Part shown: positions 53,671 to 63,763 of the stretch, in pieces | Position numbering within the stretch: position 1 is the stretch's first letter | How the letters are laid out: the number at the start of each line of letters is the position of its first letter | DNA from: Nitrospirota bacterium | GTDB taxonomy: Bacteria > Nitrospirota > Thermodesulfovibrionia > Thermodesulfovibrionales > SM23-35 | Direction of reading: 5' to 3' | DNA: 64,000 nt | NCBI GenBank assembly: GCA_014859105.1 | Contig: JACUUX010000006.1 | Coordinates: 1 to 64,000 of the forward strand | Translations under genes and position numbers: made by a program | Notes under the pieces: model-generated | The model's database searches: none | Told to the model about the DNA's origin: nothing | Seen by the model: only the letters and a program-made list of their open reading frames with translations

Positions 53671-55619
53671 TAATTACGACCCTCTTTTTTAAAGAAAAGT
53701 ACTCCTAGTGGAGGTAAAATCAGGGATAGCGAGTAGTATCTTCCGTGCGCAGGAACCGGCGATGCCTCAACACCACCGGCATTTCCGTGTCCGCTTCCAC
53801 AGTATATTGTTGCATCACTGTTCAGCAACTCCCTCCAGAACCCCCCTTTTGGAACACCAATCCTGTAATTATACAGAGGCACAGGTGTAAAATTGCAGAC
53901 AACAAGTATAATATCTTCCGTGCTTTTACCTTTCCTCATAAAACTTATAATGCTTTTCTCCCAGTCAGAAGAGTCTATCCATTCGAACCCTTCGTTACTT
54001 AAATCCAGCTCATAAAGCGCGGGTTCATTTTTATATAAATGATTCACATCCCTCACCCATCTCTGCGCCCCTTGATGGAAAGGGTATTGAAGGACATGCC
54101 ATTCAAGGCTTTCTTCGTGATTCCACTCTTTCCATTGAGCCAGTTCTCCTCCCATGAAGAGAAGTTTTTTACCGGGGTGTCCGTACATGTATCCGAACAG
54201 CAGCCTTAAGTTTGCATGCTTCTGCCATTCATCCCCTGACATTTTTCCATAGAGTGACCCTTTACCGTGCACCACCTCATCATGTGAAAGAGGCAATACG
54301 AAGTTCTCAGAAAATGCATACCAGATGCTGAAGGTTAGCTGGTTGTGGCGATATTTTCTGAAAACAGGGTCTTGTGAAATATAATCGAGTGTATCGTGCA
54401 TCCATCCCATATTCCACTTCATACCGAAGCCGAGTCCGCCCACATATGGAGGCCTTGAAACCATGGGCCAGGCTGTCGATTCCTCGGCAACAGTAAGAAC
54501 ATCAGAAAAATTTGTGTAAACCATTTCATTGAATCTTTTCAGAAAGGATATTGCCTCTATGTTTTCTTTCCCTCCGTATTCATTCGGTATCCACTCACCA
54601 TCTCTCCTCGCATAGTCAAGATAAAGCATGGATGCCACGGCATCGACCCTCAGGCCGTCAAGATGGTATCGATCCAGCCAGAAGACTGCGCTGCTTATAA
54701 GAAAGTTCCTCACCTCATGTCTTCCATAATTGAAAATATAGCTGTTCCAGTCAGGGTGAAATCCTTTTCTCGGATCCGAATGTTCATAGAGGTGTGTGCC
54801 GTCAAAATAGACGAGTCCGTGCTCGTCACCCGGAAAATGAGAAGGAACCCAGTCTAAAATAACACCGATTCCGTTCTGATGCAGATAATCCACCATGAAC
54901 ATAAAATCCTGCGGCGTTCCATATCTGCTTGTCGGGGAAAAGTAGCCAACCGTCTGATATCCCCACGATCCATAAAAAGGATGCTCCGTTACAGGCAAAA
55001 ACTCTACATGTGTGAATCCCATCTCCTTTACATAATGTGCAAGATAATGGGCCATCTCCCTGTATGTAAGATATCTGTTATTCTCTTCAGGTACACGTCT
55101 CCATGATCCGGGGTGTACTTCATATATAGAAATAGGAGCATTCAGTGCATTTTTTACGTACCTCTTTTGCATCCATTCACTATCTTTCCATTCGTAGTCC
55201 AGCTCCCAGACAATAGAGGCTGTCCGGGGAGGAACCTGCCAGTAAAAAGTAAACGGGTCTCCTTTATCAACTTTATAATTATTGTACCTTGAGACAATAT
55301 GATATTTATAAATATTTCCCGGACCGGCATCAGGGATAAATCCTTCCCATATCCCTGTTCCATCCTCTCTCACTTTCAACGGATGGGACTTTTTATCCCA
55401 GTCATTGAAATCGCCGATAACAGATACTCTCCTGGCATTCGGGGCCCAGACCGCAAAGAGTGTACCCCTTTTATCCTCAACCGTTAACGGATGGGAACCG
55501 AGTTTTTCGTAAAGCTTGAAATGATTTCCCTGCTTGAAAAGGTATACGTCATCATCCGTAAGAAGGCTTATATCATGCATGATATGTTGTTCTCTTTTTT
55601 CTTTTTTTATACCCGACAT
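53670..55619 (-). CDS. glgB: 1,4-alpha-glucan branching enzyme GlgB
   Basis: 649 residues, GH13. CBM48 region (about 25-130, [23 protein letters not shown]), barrel motifs [45 protein letters not shown] and [14 protein letters not shown], and a C-terminal beta domain. It adds alpha-1,6 branches to the glucan made by GlgE. GGAGGAATAATA precedes the ATG, using the end of the treS gene as its ribosome site. Translationally coupled to treZ by 1 nt. Confidence 0.96.
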   Translation of the reverse strand: MSGIKKEKREQHIMHDISLLTDDDVYLFKQGNHFKLYEKLGSHPLTVEDKRGTLFAVWAPNARRVSVIGDFNDWDKKSHPLKVREDGTGIWEGFIPDAGPGNIYKYHIVSRYNNYKVDKGDPFTFYWQVPPRTASIVWELDYEWKDSEWMQKRYVKNALNAPISIYEVHPGSWRRVPEENNRYLTYREMAHYLAHYVKEMGFTHVEFLPVTEHPFYGSWGYQTVGYFSPTSRYGTPQDFMFMVDYLHQNGIGVILDWVPSHFPGDEHGLVYFDGTHLYEHSDPRKGFHPDWNSYIFNYGRHEVRNFLISSAVFWLDRYHLDGLRVDAVASMLYLDYARRDGEWIPNEYGGKENIEAISFLKRFNEMVYTNFSDVLTVAEESTAWPMVSRPPYVGGLGFGMKWNMGWMHDTLDYISQDPVFRKYRHNQLTFSIWYAFSENFVLPLSHDEVVHGKGSLYGKMSGDEWQKHANLRLLFGYMYGHPGKKLLFMGGELAQWKEWNHEESLEWHVLQYPFHQGAQRWVRDVNHLYKNEPALYELDLSNEGFEWIDSSDWEKSIISFMRKGKSTEDIILVVCNFTPVPLYNYRIGVPKGGFWRELLNSDATIYCGSGHGNAGGVEASPVPAHGRYYSLSLILPPLGVLFFKKEGRN

Positions 55620-55621
55620 TA

Positions 55622-58600
55622 TTATTCCTCCATAAGCTGTAAAATACCTTTTAAGGATATTATCACCCAGTCCGGCCTGTTATTCAATTCATAGCCGACT
55701 TCATAGACTGCCTTTTCGAGGAGAAATATCTTGAGAAACATGCCGATGTCATCTGTTCCATCAGGAATGAAAGAAGCTCCTTTCGCTGTATCAAGGTATG
55801 ATTTGATGAATACGCCGCCGGCACAAGCATACCAGAGGTCGGCCCATGGCTCGAGGCTGGAAATGTCATCTGACCTGAAAAGAAAATGCCTGAAAAGAAA
55901 GGTATACGCTGCATAATGGAAAGATCTGACCATGCCTGCAATATCCACAACAGGTGACCTCTTCAACCTCCTTTCACTTAAGGACCTGGCTGGTTCCCCC
56001 TCAAAGTCAATTATAATAAAATCATTTCCGGTATAAAGGACCTGGCCGAGATGATAATCCCCGTGAATTCTTGTCTTCACAGCGGGCAACTTCTTCCTGA
56101 GCAAATCTTTGAAACGCTCCATGATTTCTTTTTCGAAACCCAATACCTTATTGGCAACCTCCCTTGCATCGTCGGGTAAATTCTTCAGATTCTTCTTCAG
56201 TTGCTCGAATACCCTTTTCGTAAGGCTCTGCATGGACTGATACAAAGATCTCTGATAAATGACCGATAAGGGTTCCGGGGAGAAGTCCGGATCATCATGG
56301 TCAGACGACAGCGACAGGTGCAGTTCTGCGGTCCTTCTGCCCAAAAGGGAAACCATTTCGAGATAGTCGCCCCCTATTATCTCCTGCAGTACAGATGGCA
56401 TATTTTGAAATTCCACCTGTAAAAGCGAGGCCGGCACCTTCGGTATTTCCTGTATTTCTGTTTTTTTGGAAAGTACTCTCTCGAAATATCTCTCCACCGA
56501 ATCAAGCGTATAAGTCCATGCGTCTCCATGGTTCGGGACAAAAGACTGAAGTATCCCTGCAACTACCGGTTCAGAATCTGGCATTTTGTATTCGACCGCA
56601 CCTGCAAATTGTGCAATGTTTGAGAAATGAGCTCTTTCAGTAAGGAACCTCCCGATCTCAAGATCTGGATTTGTTCCTTCGCCGAGCCTTCTGAAAAGTT
56701 TCAAGAAAAGTTTATTCCCGTATATAATTGACGTGTTGCTCTGCTCTGCCTTGAGAACATTGGATTTTTCGGGTAAAGGCTCATCCCCTTTAATCTTTTT
56801 AAAAAACCTTCCCGGTTGGGCAACAAGGACCCCTTTCATGCCCTTTATACTCTGTCTGCCTGCTATCAGACTGAATATGTCTTTATGGAAATTCGGACTG
56901 TACACGCCATCATACAGAATCCCCTCTCCTTCCCCGCACCTTATACGGGAGACTATTATATATGGCTTTTCCTCAATGACCTTCTTGGCGTCTTCGCTGG
57001 GCAGAAAAGAAAGCGGCATAAGATAGACGTCCGGCAGTCCTTCGTTGTAATAGACCTTTAAAAAGATGAGCCGCGTTTCTAAAGACGACTTGCCGACAGT
57101 AATGTTTTCTATGATTTTTGTGCGGTGCACCCTGCGGGCTTTACTGCCAAACCACCTGCATCCTGTTATATACAAGGGGAAAACTTCATTCTCGAGTTTC
57201 TCTTTCGATTTCCCGAGAAAAACATTTTCCCAGCCACCGGCCACATTCAATTCAGGGACTGGTGTGAATAAATCTCCAAAACGTATTATCTCCTCTTCTT
57301 TCTGCAACGAGAACCAGAAGTAGTCATAAAAACCCATGGTGAGTACATAAGGGGAATCCTTGATAACAGGGAACTTGTTTCTGCTGAAGATCTCCTCGGG
57401 TGTATAACCGGAAAACCCTGACAGATCGAGCTCAACCACCTGGGAGTATCGTGACAGGTTAACAACCACGAGCATGATCTCTTCACCATACTGACGGATA
57501 AAAGCGAGGACCTTGGGATTTTCGGGCAAGAGGAATTCAATTGATCCCCTTCCAAATGCCAAAAATCTTTTTCTCATCGAAATAATCCGCTTCATCCACC
57601 ATAAAAGGGAAGACTGGTTCCTCTCTTGATTCTCCACATTGACGGTCTCATAGTGATACTCGGGGTCTATTATGACAGGAAGATAAAGTTTCTGGGGGTT
57701 TGCCCCCGAGAAACCGGCGTTTCTGTCAGCACTCCACTGCATCGGCGTTCTCACACCGTTTCTGTCACCGAGGTAATAATTGTCTCCCATGCCGATCTCA
57801 TCTCCGTAATAAATTACCGGAGTGCCCGGCAGTGAAAAAAGCAGGAAGTTCATGAGTTCTATCTTTCTCAGATGATTACCGAGCAGTGGAGCCAGTCTCC
57901 TGCGTATGCCGAGATTTATCCTTGCAGTAGGGTCTTTAGCATAGACCTTATACATATAATCCCTTTCTTCATCGGTCACCATTTCAAGAGTGAGCTCATC
58001 GTGGTTTCTTAGAAAAAGAGCCCACTGGCATATATCCGGTACCGAAGGGGTCTGCTCAAATATATCGATTATGGGAAACCTGTCCTCCATCCACAAGGAC
58101 ATGAATATTCTGGGCATTAATGGAAAATGAAAAGCCATATGGCATATATCACCATTTCCTAAATAATTCACAGCATCCTCGGGCCATTGATTAGCTTCTG
58201 CGAGGAGTATCCTGTTTTTGAACTTTCTGTCTACATGCGCCCTCAGTTTTTTCAGGAATGCATATGTTTCGGGAAGATTTTCACAATTTGTATTTTCCCT
58301 TTCGAACAGATAAGGCACTGCGTCCAGCCTCAGGCCGTCAACACCCATCGAAAACCAGTAGTCTATTACACGAAGGACTGCTTTTTGCACCCGGGGGCTG
58401 TTATAGTTAAGGTCAGGCTGATGTGAATAAAAGCGGTGCCAGTAATATGCCTTTGCGACAGGGTCCCATGCCCAGTTTGACGTCTCGAAGTCATTGAAAA
58501 TTATCCTTGCATCTTTATATTTTTCAGGGGTATCACTCCATACATAAAAATCCTTCCATGAGGCATCGGCCTTTGACTTTCTCGATTTTTGAAACCATAG

Positions 58601-58930
58601 ATGCTGGTCTGATGTATGGTTCAGGACAAGCTCAGTTATCACCCTGATCCCCCTTCTGTGGGCCTCGCGAAGGAACTCTCTGAAATCCCTCAATGTACCG
58701 TAATGGGAATGGACATTAAAATAATCAGATATGTCATAGCCGTCGTCCCTTAGCGGGGACGGATAAAACGGAAGCAGCCAGAGAACGTTTATTCCGAGTC
58801 CTTCAAGATAGTCAAGTTTTTTTATAAGGCCATTCAAATCACCTATGCCATCGCTGTTATTGTCATTAAATGCCTTTATATGAATCTCGTATATTATGGC
58901 ATCCTTATACCATAGGGGCGTATCTTCCAT
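55622..58930 (-). CDS. treS: Trehalose synthase fused to maltokinase (TreS-Mak)
   Basis: 1102 residues. Residues 1-550 are TreS (GH13): [32 protein letters not shown] (nucleophile Asp), LLAEANQW and FLRNHDEL. Residues from about 570 are the aminoglycoside-kinase-like maltokinase, with [13 protein letters not shown] (catalytic Asp) and [13 protein letters not shown] (metal Asp). The fusion isomerises trehalose to maltose and phosphorylates it to maltose-1-phosphate, the GlgE substrate. I chose ATG 58930 (MEDTPLW) by family start and an AAAGGGA site; an ATG at 58951 is possible. It lies 3 nt before glgB. Confidence 0.94.
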   Translation of the reverse strand: MEDTPLWYKDAIIYEIHIKAFNDNNSDGIGDLNGLIKKLDYLEGLGINVLWLLPFYPSPLRDDGYDISDYFNVHSHYGTLRDFREFLREAHRRGIRVITELVLNHTSDQHLWFQKSRKSKADASWKDFYVWSDTPEKYKDARIIFNDFETSNWAWDPVAKAYYWHRFYSHQPDLNYNSPRVQKAVLRVIDYWFSMGVDGLRLDAVPYLFERENTNCENLPETYAFLKKLRAHVDRKFKNRILLAEANQWPEDAVNYLGNGDICHMAFHFPLMPRIFMSLWMEDRFPIIDIFEQTPSVPDICQWALFLRNHDELTLEMVTDEERDYMYKVYAKDPTARINLGIRRRLAPLLGNHLRKIELMNFLLFSLPGTPVIYYGDEIGMGDNYYLGDRNGVRTPMQWSADRNAGFSGANPQKLYLPVIIDPEYHYETVNVENQERNQSSLLWWMKRIISMRKRFLAFGRGSIEFLLPENPKVLAFIRQYGEEIMLVVVNLSRYSQVVELDLSGFSGYTPEEIFSRNKFPVIKDSPYVLTMGFYDYFWFSLQKEEEIIRFGDLFTPVPELNVAGGWENVFLGKSKEKLENEVFPLYITGCRWFGSKARRVHRTKIIENITVGKSSLETRLIFLKVYYNEGLPDVYLMPLSFLPSEDAKKVIEEKPYIIVSRIRCGEGEGILYDGVYSPNFHKDIFSLIAGRQSIKGMKGVLVAQPGRFFKKIKGDEPLPEKSNVLKAEQSNTSIIYGNKLFLKLFRRLGEGTNPDLEIGRFLTERAHFSNIAQFAGAVEYKMPDSEPVVAGILQSFVPNHGDAWTYTLDSVERYFERVLSKKTEIQEIPKVPASLLQVEFQNMPSVLQEIIGGDYLEMVSLLGRRTAELHLSLSSDHDDPDFSPEPLSVIYQRSLYQSMQSLTKRVFEQLKKNLKNLPDDAREVANKVLGFEKEIMERFKDLLRKKLPAVKTRIHGDYHLGQVLYTGNDFIIIDFEGEPARSLSERRLKRSPVVDIAGMVRSFHYAAYTFLFRHFLFRSDDISSLEPWADLWYACAGGVFIKSYLDTAKGASFIPDGTDDIGMFLKIFLLEKAVYEVGYELNNRPDWVIISLKGILQLMEE

Positions 58931-58964
58931 GTATATTTCCCTTTTAGGCATCTAAAGTTTTCCC

Positions 58965-60953
58965 TCACATGAAATAGTCAAAATCCATTTCCCTTTTTAA
59001 TTTCTTTCTGAGTCTTAAAATATACGCAGGAGAAATATACGGATTTATCTCTACATAATTTCTCTCACCCTGCCATATAAATTTGTCATCACCGAGCAGG
59101 TCGTGAACTAAATATGGCTGATGCGGCTCTATGCCGAATTTATGAACAGGGATTTTCACCCGGCCTGAATGTACATGGAACGGGTCGAGGTTAACTATAA
59201 CAAGGATGATATTTGAAAAGTCATCGGTATACTTTCCATAAAAGAAGAGATTATCATTATCCACCTCATAGTGTTCAATATTAAAAGTACTCTGAAGCGC
59301 GGGATTTTCCCTCCTGATTTTATTCACCCTTGCTATGAAATCCTTGAGATTCCCTTCCCTGTCCCAGTCCCAATTTTTTAACTCATATTTTTCTGAATTC
59401 AGGTATTCTTCTTTTCCTTGAACAGCTTCGTTTATGCACAATTCAAAAGCAGGTCCATAAATACCGTAATTGGAGGAAAGTGTCGCAGCAAGCACAAGTC
59501 TCATCATAAAAGCATTCCTGCCACCGTACTGGAGATGTTCAGGCAGTATATCAGGGGTATTCGGCCAGAAATTGGGCCTGAAATATTCCCACACGTTGGT
59601 CTTTGCAAGTTCATTGATATACTGTGTAAGCTCCCATTTCGTATTTCTCCAGGCAAAATAGGTATACGATTGTGTAAAACCAAGTTTTGCGAGATGATAC
59701 ATAACCTTTGGCCTTGTAAATGCCTCTGAAAGGAAAATAACATCCGGATAATCTCTTTTTATTTCCTTTATAAGCCATCCCCAGAATGGAAACGGCTTTG
59801 TATGCGGATTATCGACTCTGAAGACTCTTATACCCCTCTCAATCCAAAAGAGAACCACGCTCCTGAGTTCATCCCATAAATCCCTGCAGTTTTCCGTTTC
59901 AAAATTAAGGGGTAGTATATCCTCGTATTTTTTAGGTGGATTCTCGGCAAACTGTACAGTGCCGTCAGGCCGCCATTTAAACCATTCAGGATGTTCTTTA
60001 ACATATGGATGATCAGGAGAACACTGAAATGCGAGATCCATTGCCACTTCTATCCCGTAATCCCCGGCTCTCTCTATCAGTCTTTGAAAGTCTTCCATTG
60101 TTCCGAGTGCCGGATGGATTGACTTGTGCCCTCCCTCTTCCGAACCTATTGCCCAGGGGCTGCCTACATCATCCGGTTCGCTATCAGGTACATTATTCCT
60201 GCCTTTGCGGTTTGTTTTACCGACTGGATGAATGGGAGGTAAATAAAGTATATCAAACCCCATTCTTGCTATCTCCGGTAGAACAGTTTCGCAATCTTTT
60301 AATGTTCCGTGATTACCGGAGCGATACGGACATGACCGCGGGAAAAGTTCATACCATGTGCTGAAAAGTGCTTTCGGCCTGTCCACAACTACAGAAAGTT
60401 CCTTATCATATCTTTTCGCAAACCGTCTATCAGGATACCTGTCCATAAGTTCACTTAATCCTCTGCTGAGACTGATTGAAACAATTTCTTCTTTTTCTGA
60501 TTCAGCCCTGAAAAAATGTGCGATCTCCTGAAGTCTTTTCCGGTCTTCACCTGATGACCTTTTTGAAGCTTCTTCGATATATTCAGCCCCCATCAGTATA
60601 TCAACACCGATGTCTTGACCTGCGCTAACCCTCTTTTTTAAGTCATTCTGCCAGGTCTTGAAATGGTCAACCCAGCCCATAAGCGTATAAGTATAAATAC
60701 CTACTTCCTCAACAATAAACTCTCCTCTCCATCTGTCATTCTCTATGAAAATCATGGGTGCTTCTTGCCATTTTTCATTATGCGGTTTTTTATACAGGAG
60801 TCTTGCCGTTATTGAATCATGTCCGTCAGCGAATATATCAGCCTCTACAGCAACCTTTTCTCCGACAGCCCTTTTGACCGGAAAATAGCCTGAATCAATT
60901 TCAGGGGCTACAGATTCAATAACAACTCTTATTCTTCCTTCGATTTCCTTCAT
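58965..60953 (-). CDS. glgE: GlgE maltosyltransferase (maltose-1-phosphate)
   Basis: 662 residues, GH13_3. It transfers maltose from alpha-maltose-1-phosphate to glucan chains. N-terminal domains (about 1-190), then HPVGKTNRKGRNN, PEWFKWRPDGTVQFAENPPK, the nucleophile Asp in RVDNPHTKPFPFW and the acid Glu in FLSEAFTRPKVMYHLAK. Full length for the family. First gene of the glgE-treS/mak-glgB-treZ operon, with a candidate promoter about 90 bp upstream. The weak AGG before the ATG gives a modest ribosome site. Confidence 0.96.
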   Translation of the reverse strand: MKEIEGRIRVVIESVAPEIDSGYFPVKRAVGEKVAVEADIFADGHDSITARLLYKKPHNEKWQEAPMIFIENDRWRGEFIVEEVGIYTYTLMGWVDHFKTWQNDLKKRVSAGQDIGVDILMGAEYIEEASKRSSGEDRKRLQEIAHFFRAESEKEEIVSISLSRGLSELMDRYPDRRFAKRYDKELSVVVDRPKALFSTWYELFPRSCPYRSGNHGTLKDCETVLPEIARMGFDILYLPPIHPVGKTNRKGRNNVPDSEPDDVGSPWAIGSEEGGHKSIHPALGTMEDFQRLIERAGDYGIEVAMDLAFQCSPDHPYVKEHPEWFKWRPDGTVQFAENPPKKYEDILPLNFETENCRDLWDELRSVVLFWIERGIRVFRVDNPHTKPFPFWGWLIKEIKRDYPDVIFLSEAFTRPKVMYHLAKLGFTQSYTYFAWRNTKWELTQYINELAKTNVWEYFRPNFWPNTPDILPEHLQYGGRNAFMMRLVLAATLSSNYGIYGPAFELCINEAVQGKEEYLNSEKYELKNWDWDREGNLKDFIARVNKIRRENPALQSTFNIEHYEVDNDNLFFYGKYTDDFSNIILVIVNLDPFHVHSGRVKIPVHKFGIEPHQPYLVHDLLGDDKFIWQGERNYVEINPYISPAYILRLRKKLKREMDFDYFM

Positions 60954-61041
60954 TTAACCTGTCTTTTTTAAAGATACGTTTTGAATGTAAAAGATGTAAA
61001 TTTTAGTGGAAAATTAATGAAATTTAATAATTTTTCGTAAT

Positions 61042-61070
61042 ATTGTATAACATTTATCTTCTTAAATCAA
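61042..61070 (-). promoter_or_regulatory. Candidate sigma-70-type promoter for glgE operon
   Basis: On the minus strand, TTGATT (61070-61065), a 17-bp spacer and TACAAT (61047-61042), in AT-rich DNA. A transcript from about 61035 would carry an 80-nt leader. Based on spacing and match only. Confidence 0.45.
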
Positions 61071-61076
61071 ATTAGC

Positions 61077-61192
61077 GAGAAATTCTCAAAAAATTCCCGG
61101 TAAAAAAAGAGGCAAGATTCCTCAGTCGCTTATGCTACTCCGCGAGGAATCTTAAAGCTTCACAAATTCACCGAGAATTGCTGGAAATTCTC
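61077..61192. repeat. Triple-nested palindrome
   Basis: Three pairs of arms: outer GAGAAATTC/GAAATTCTC (8 of 9), middle AATTCCCGGT/ACCGAGAATT (9 of 10) and inner AAGATTCCTC/GAGGAATCTT (61114-61123 with 61144-61153, 10 of 10). With the TGTCAT repeat next to it, it accounts for most of the 505 bp between glgE and the PGPGW gene. Confidence 0.65.
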
Positions 61193-61200
61193 AAATTATC

Positions 61201-61298
61201 TGTCATTCAAGCTTGTCTGGAATCCTTCTTAAACAACCCCCTGAATCCCCCTTTGTTAGGAGGGACTAAAGAAGGATGCTGGACAAGCCAGCATGACA
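61201..61298. repeat. TGTCAT...ATGACA palindromic repeat
   Basis: 98 bp, ends TGTCATTCAAGCTTGTC and GGACAAGCCAGCATGACA. The middle holds a decayed form of the AATCCCCC...GGAGGGA palindrome. Confidence 0.8.
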
Positions 61299-61395
61299 AA
61301 ATAGTTACAAAAATGTACCTCTTATTTATATTATTGGTTCTAAATCAAAGAAGTCTCTTTCATTCAAATTATTCACCCATTGTTCGAATAAATAG

Positions 61396-61401
61396 TATAA
61401 T
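61396..61401 (+). promoter_or_regulatory. Possible -10 box for the PGPGW gene
   Basis: TATAAT 58 bp upstream of the small plus-strand gene. The -35 region at 17-18 bp is weak (TTCACC). Candidate only. Confidence 0.35.
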
Positions 61402-61458
61402 ATCCTACAAATGACCGTCCTTCAATACAACGCTGCTGGAAATTTATTTTATTAAGGA

Positions 61459-61686
61459 ATGAACACATTTATCCTGGAAACTTTAAAACGGGCTAAAAGG
61501 CTTATAATCGGTGTAATTGGTACCACTGTGCTTTTGATAGGGTTGGCGCTTGTTGTATTACCCGGGCCTGCATTTATTGTTATTCCGATAGGATTGGCGA
61601 TTCTTGCAACAGAATTTGCATGGGCAAAAAGATTGTTGAAAAAAATAAAACAGCAAATCAAGAGAAAAAATTCCTCACATAAATAA
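61459..61686 (+). CDS. PGPGW-family small membrane protein
   Basis: 75 residues with two TM helices (about 14-34 and 36-52) around the family core VLPGPAFIVIPIGLAILATEFAWAKRLL, and a very basic tail (KKIKQQIKRK). Family of unknown function (PF09656-like). The AAGGA lies right next to the ATG, a tight spacing. It is the only plus-strand gene after 3.6 kb and is divergent from glgE. Confidence 0.75.
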   Translation: MNTFILETLKRAKRLIIGVIGTTVLLIGLALVVLPGPAFIVIPIGLAILATEFAWAKRLLKKIKQQIKRKNSSHK

Positions 61687-61791
61687 TCAACTAACCTGAA
61701 AAAAGAGTCTATTTACATACCCTTCCTTGATTGCTTCTATCTTGCCGGCAAATGTCCGGGTATCTGTAACATTTATCAATATCTTTTTCAT
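61687..61791 (-). CDS. 34-codon ORF, possible N-terminal remnant
   Basis: ATG at 61791 with a weak AGAGAT site, ending right after the convergent PGPGW stop. It starts MKKILINVTDTRTF and reads REGYVNR-like to LFFQ before stopping (exact middle: EAIKEGYVNRLFF). The INVT..TR..E..G..LFF spacing faintly recalls the N-terminus of RNase E/G proteins, so it may be a truncated remnant. It may also be non-coding. Confidence 0.3.
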   Translation of the reverse strand: MKKILINVTDTRTFAGKIEAIKEGYVNRLFFQVS

Positions 61792-61832
61792 CTGACTATC
61801 TCTTCTTTGAAAAAAATATTTCATCAAATACT

Positions 61833-62924
61833 TTAATCAGGAAACAATCTTTTACCCGATTTCTCATCAAAGACTATAACTTTATCTTCCGGAAAATCAA
61901 CAAAAGCCTCCTTCCCTTCTCTTAAGTCGGAACCTGCTCTCGCAGTACATTTCATTTCTATATCATTCCATATCACATCAACCCAGTTGAATGAACCTGC
62001 CGGTTCTACAAGAGATATAAAGACCTTAACCTTTCCTTCCGGCTTTCTTTCAGAAACAACTATATCTTCCGGCCTTATACCTATAATTAATCCCCCCTCA
62101 TCCCCCTTTAATAAAGGGGGACGGGAGAAAATTATAGTTGAAAGTGTTATTCCGTTACAATCTATCTGCAGGGGTTCTAAACTCTTTACCGTACCTTTAA
62201 TAAAATTCATAGGAGGGCTGCCGATAAACCCTCCGACAAATATGTTTGCAGGTTTAGTATAAACTTCAAGGGGTGTGCCGCATTGCTGTATCCTTCCCTG
62301 ATAAATCACGGCAATCCTTTCTGAAAGGCTCATCGCCTCTGCCTGGTCATGTGTTACATATACAGTGGTTATCTTTAATTCATGATGCAGTTTCTTCAGT
62401 TCTGCCCTCATCTCAATTCTCAGCCTTGCATCAAGATTTGACAGTGGTTCATCCATTAGGAAAACCTCCGGTTTTCTTATCAGTGCTCTGCCGAGTGCTA
62501 CCCTCTGCCTCTGTCCCCCTGAAAGTTCCTTTGGTTTCCTCTGAAGCATATCACCCAGACCAAGAAGGGAGGCAATCCTTTTGACTTCTTCATCAATTGT
62601 TTTCTGTTGAACTTTTTTCATCCGCAGAGGAAACGCTATATTTTCATATACTGACATATGCGGATAAAGGGCATAGCTCTGAAAGACCATTGCAACATCC
62701 CTGTCTCTTGGAGATAAATCGTTAACTAAAGTATCATCAAAATATATCTTGCCGTCCGTAACAGGTTCAAGTCCTGCTATTATGTTCAATATTGTAGATT
62801 TACCGCAGCCGCTCGGGCCAACGAAGGTAAAGAACTCCCCGTCATTGATGACAATAGTAAGGTCCTCAATAATAGAAACATCTCTAAATCTTTTTATTAC
62901 ATTTTCAAACTTTATTTCAGCCAT
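61833..62924 (-). CDS. Sugar ABC transporter ATP-binding protein (MalK/UgpC type)
   Basis: 363 residues. Walker A GPSGCGKST (36-44), Q-loop FQSYALYP, signature LSGGQ (134-138), Walker B VFLMDEP (154-160) and switch His192, then a TOBE regulatory domain (about 235-363) with IGIRPEDIVV. It powers uptake of a carbohydrate or polyol together with the MalG-type permease 3 nt upstream. Residues about 266-278 (FSRPPLLKGDEGG) are encoded by a palindromic repeat inserted in frame before the IGIRPED motif. No frameshift results. Confidence 0.93.
   Translation of the reverse strand: MAEIKFENVIKRFRDVSIIEDLTIVINDGEFFTFVGPSGCGKSTILNIIAGLEPVTDGKIYFDDTLVNDLSPRDRDVAMVFQSYALYPHMSVYENIAFPLRMKKVQQKTIDEEVKRIASLLGLGDMLQRKPKELSGGQRQRVALGRALIRKPEVFLMDEPLSNLDARLRIEMRAELKKLHHELKITTVYVTHDQAEAMSLSERIAVIYQGRIQQCGTPLEVYTKPANIFVGGFIGSPPMNFIKGTVKSLEPLQIDCNGITLSTIIFSRPPLLKGDEGGLIIGIRPEDIVVSERKPEGKVKVFISLVEPAGSFNWVDVIWNDIEMKCTARAGSDLREGKEAFVDFPEDKVIVFDEKSGKRLFPD
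62091..62129. repeat. Palindromic repeat inserted in frame in the ABC ATPase gene
   Basis: Contains CCCCCTTTAATAAAGGGGG, matching the palindrome inside the intergenic units at 2.4 and 24.2 kb (AATCCCCCTTAGTAAAGGGGG). It reads through as PPLLKGDEGG in the surface region of the TOBE domain. Confidence 0.75.
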
Positions 62925-62927
62925 AAA

Positions 62928-63743
62928 TCAACCCTTAACAGCACCTGAAGTGAGACCCTCCACAATCCTTTTCTGAAAAGCAAAAACAAGAACGATTAAG
63001 GGAATAGTAACCACTACAGATGCAGCTGCAATTTCTCCCCACGGAACCTCGTGAACTCCCGGGAATAAAGCAATGGCCACAGGTATTGTTCTCGATGAAG
63101 TTGTTGAGGTGAATGTAAGAGCAAAGAGAAATTCATTCCAGGAAAAAATAAAAACCAGTATGGCTGTAGTGAAGATTCCGGGTATAGAAAGCGGCAACAT
63201 TATCTTATAAAATATCTGAAAGGGACTGCATCCATCAATCCTTGCTGCATAATATATCTCGTCAGGTATCTCTTTAAAAAAATTGGTAAGTATCCAGATA
63301 GAAAGCGGTAAAGAAAAGGTAGTATATGTAATTATGAGAGCCAGCCAGGTATCTCTCAACCCCAGTTCCCGGATGATAATATAAAGCGGGCTGACAGTTG
63401 CAATCGGAGGGAACATGGATACCGAGAGGACAAATCCGAGAATAAAAACCTTATATCTTATCCTCATCTTCGCCAGAGCAAAGGCAGAGAGAGACCCGAT
63501 AATAAGAGATAAAACAGTTGTGCAGGATGCCACAACAGCGCTGTTTAAAATTATTCTTAAAAACGGACGCTCTTTAAATACGGATATATAATGAACAGTT
63601 GTCGGATTTTCGGTTATGACAGGGGGTATAACTGTCAGTTCATAATCGGGTTTCAGACTTGTGGCAATTTGCCATAAGAGAGGGCCTGAACAGTAAAGTA
63701 AGACTAACATCACTAAAAGATAAAAACCTGTTTTTTTAATCAT
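62928..63743 (-). CDS. Carbohydrate ABC transporter permease (MalG family)
   Basis: 271 residues with six TM helices and the EAA loop EIPDEIYYAARIDGCSPFQIFYKIMLPLSIPG, which contacts the ATPase. MalG/UgpE-type. Ends 3 nt before the ATP-binding gene. The partner MalF-type permease and binding protein are expected beyond 64 kb. Substrate not identifiable; trehalose, maltose or glycerol-phosphate types fit this family. Confidence 0.92.
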   Translation of the reverse strand: MIKKTGFYLLVMLVLLYCSGPLLWQIATSLKPDYELTVIPPVITENPTTVHYISVFKERPFLRIILNSAVVASCTTVLSLIIGSLSAFALAKMRIRYKVFILGFVLSVSMFPPIATVSPLYIIIRELGLRDTWLALIITYTTFSLPLSIWILTNFFKEIPDEIYYAARIDGCSPFQIFYKIMLPLSIPGIFTTAILVFIFSWNEFLFALTFTSTTSSRTIPVAIALFPGVHEVPWGEIAAASVVVTIPLIVLVFAFQKRIVEGLTSGAVKG

Positions 63744-63763
63744 TTTACCCCCATAAATTTTGG

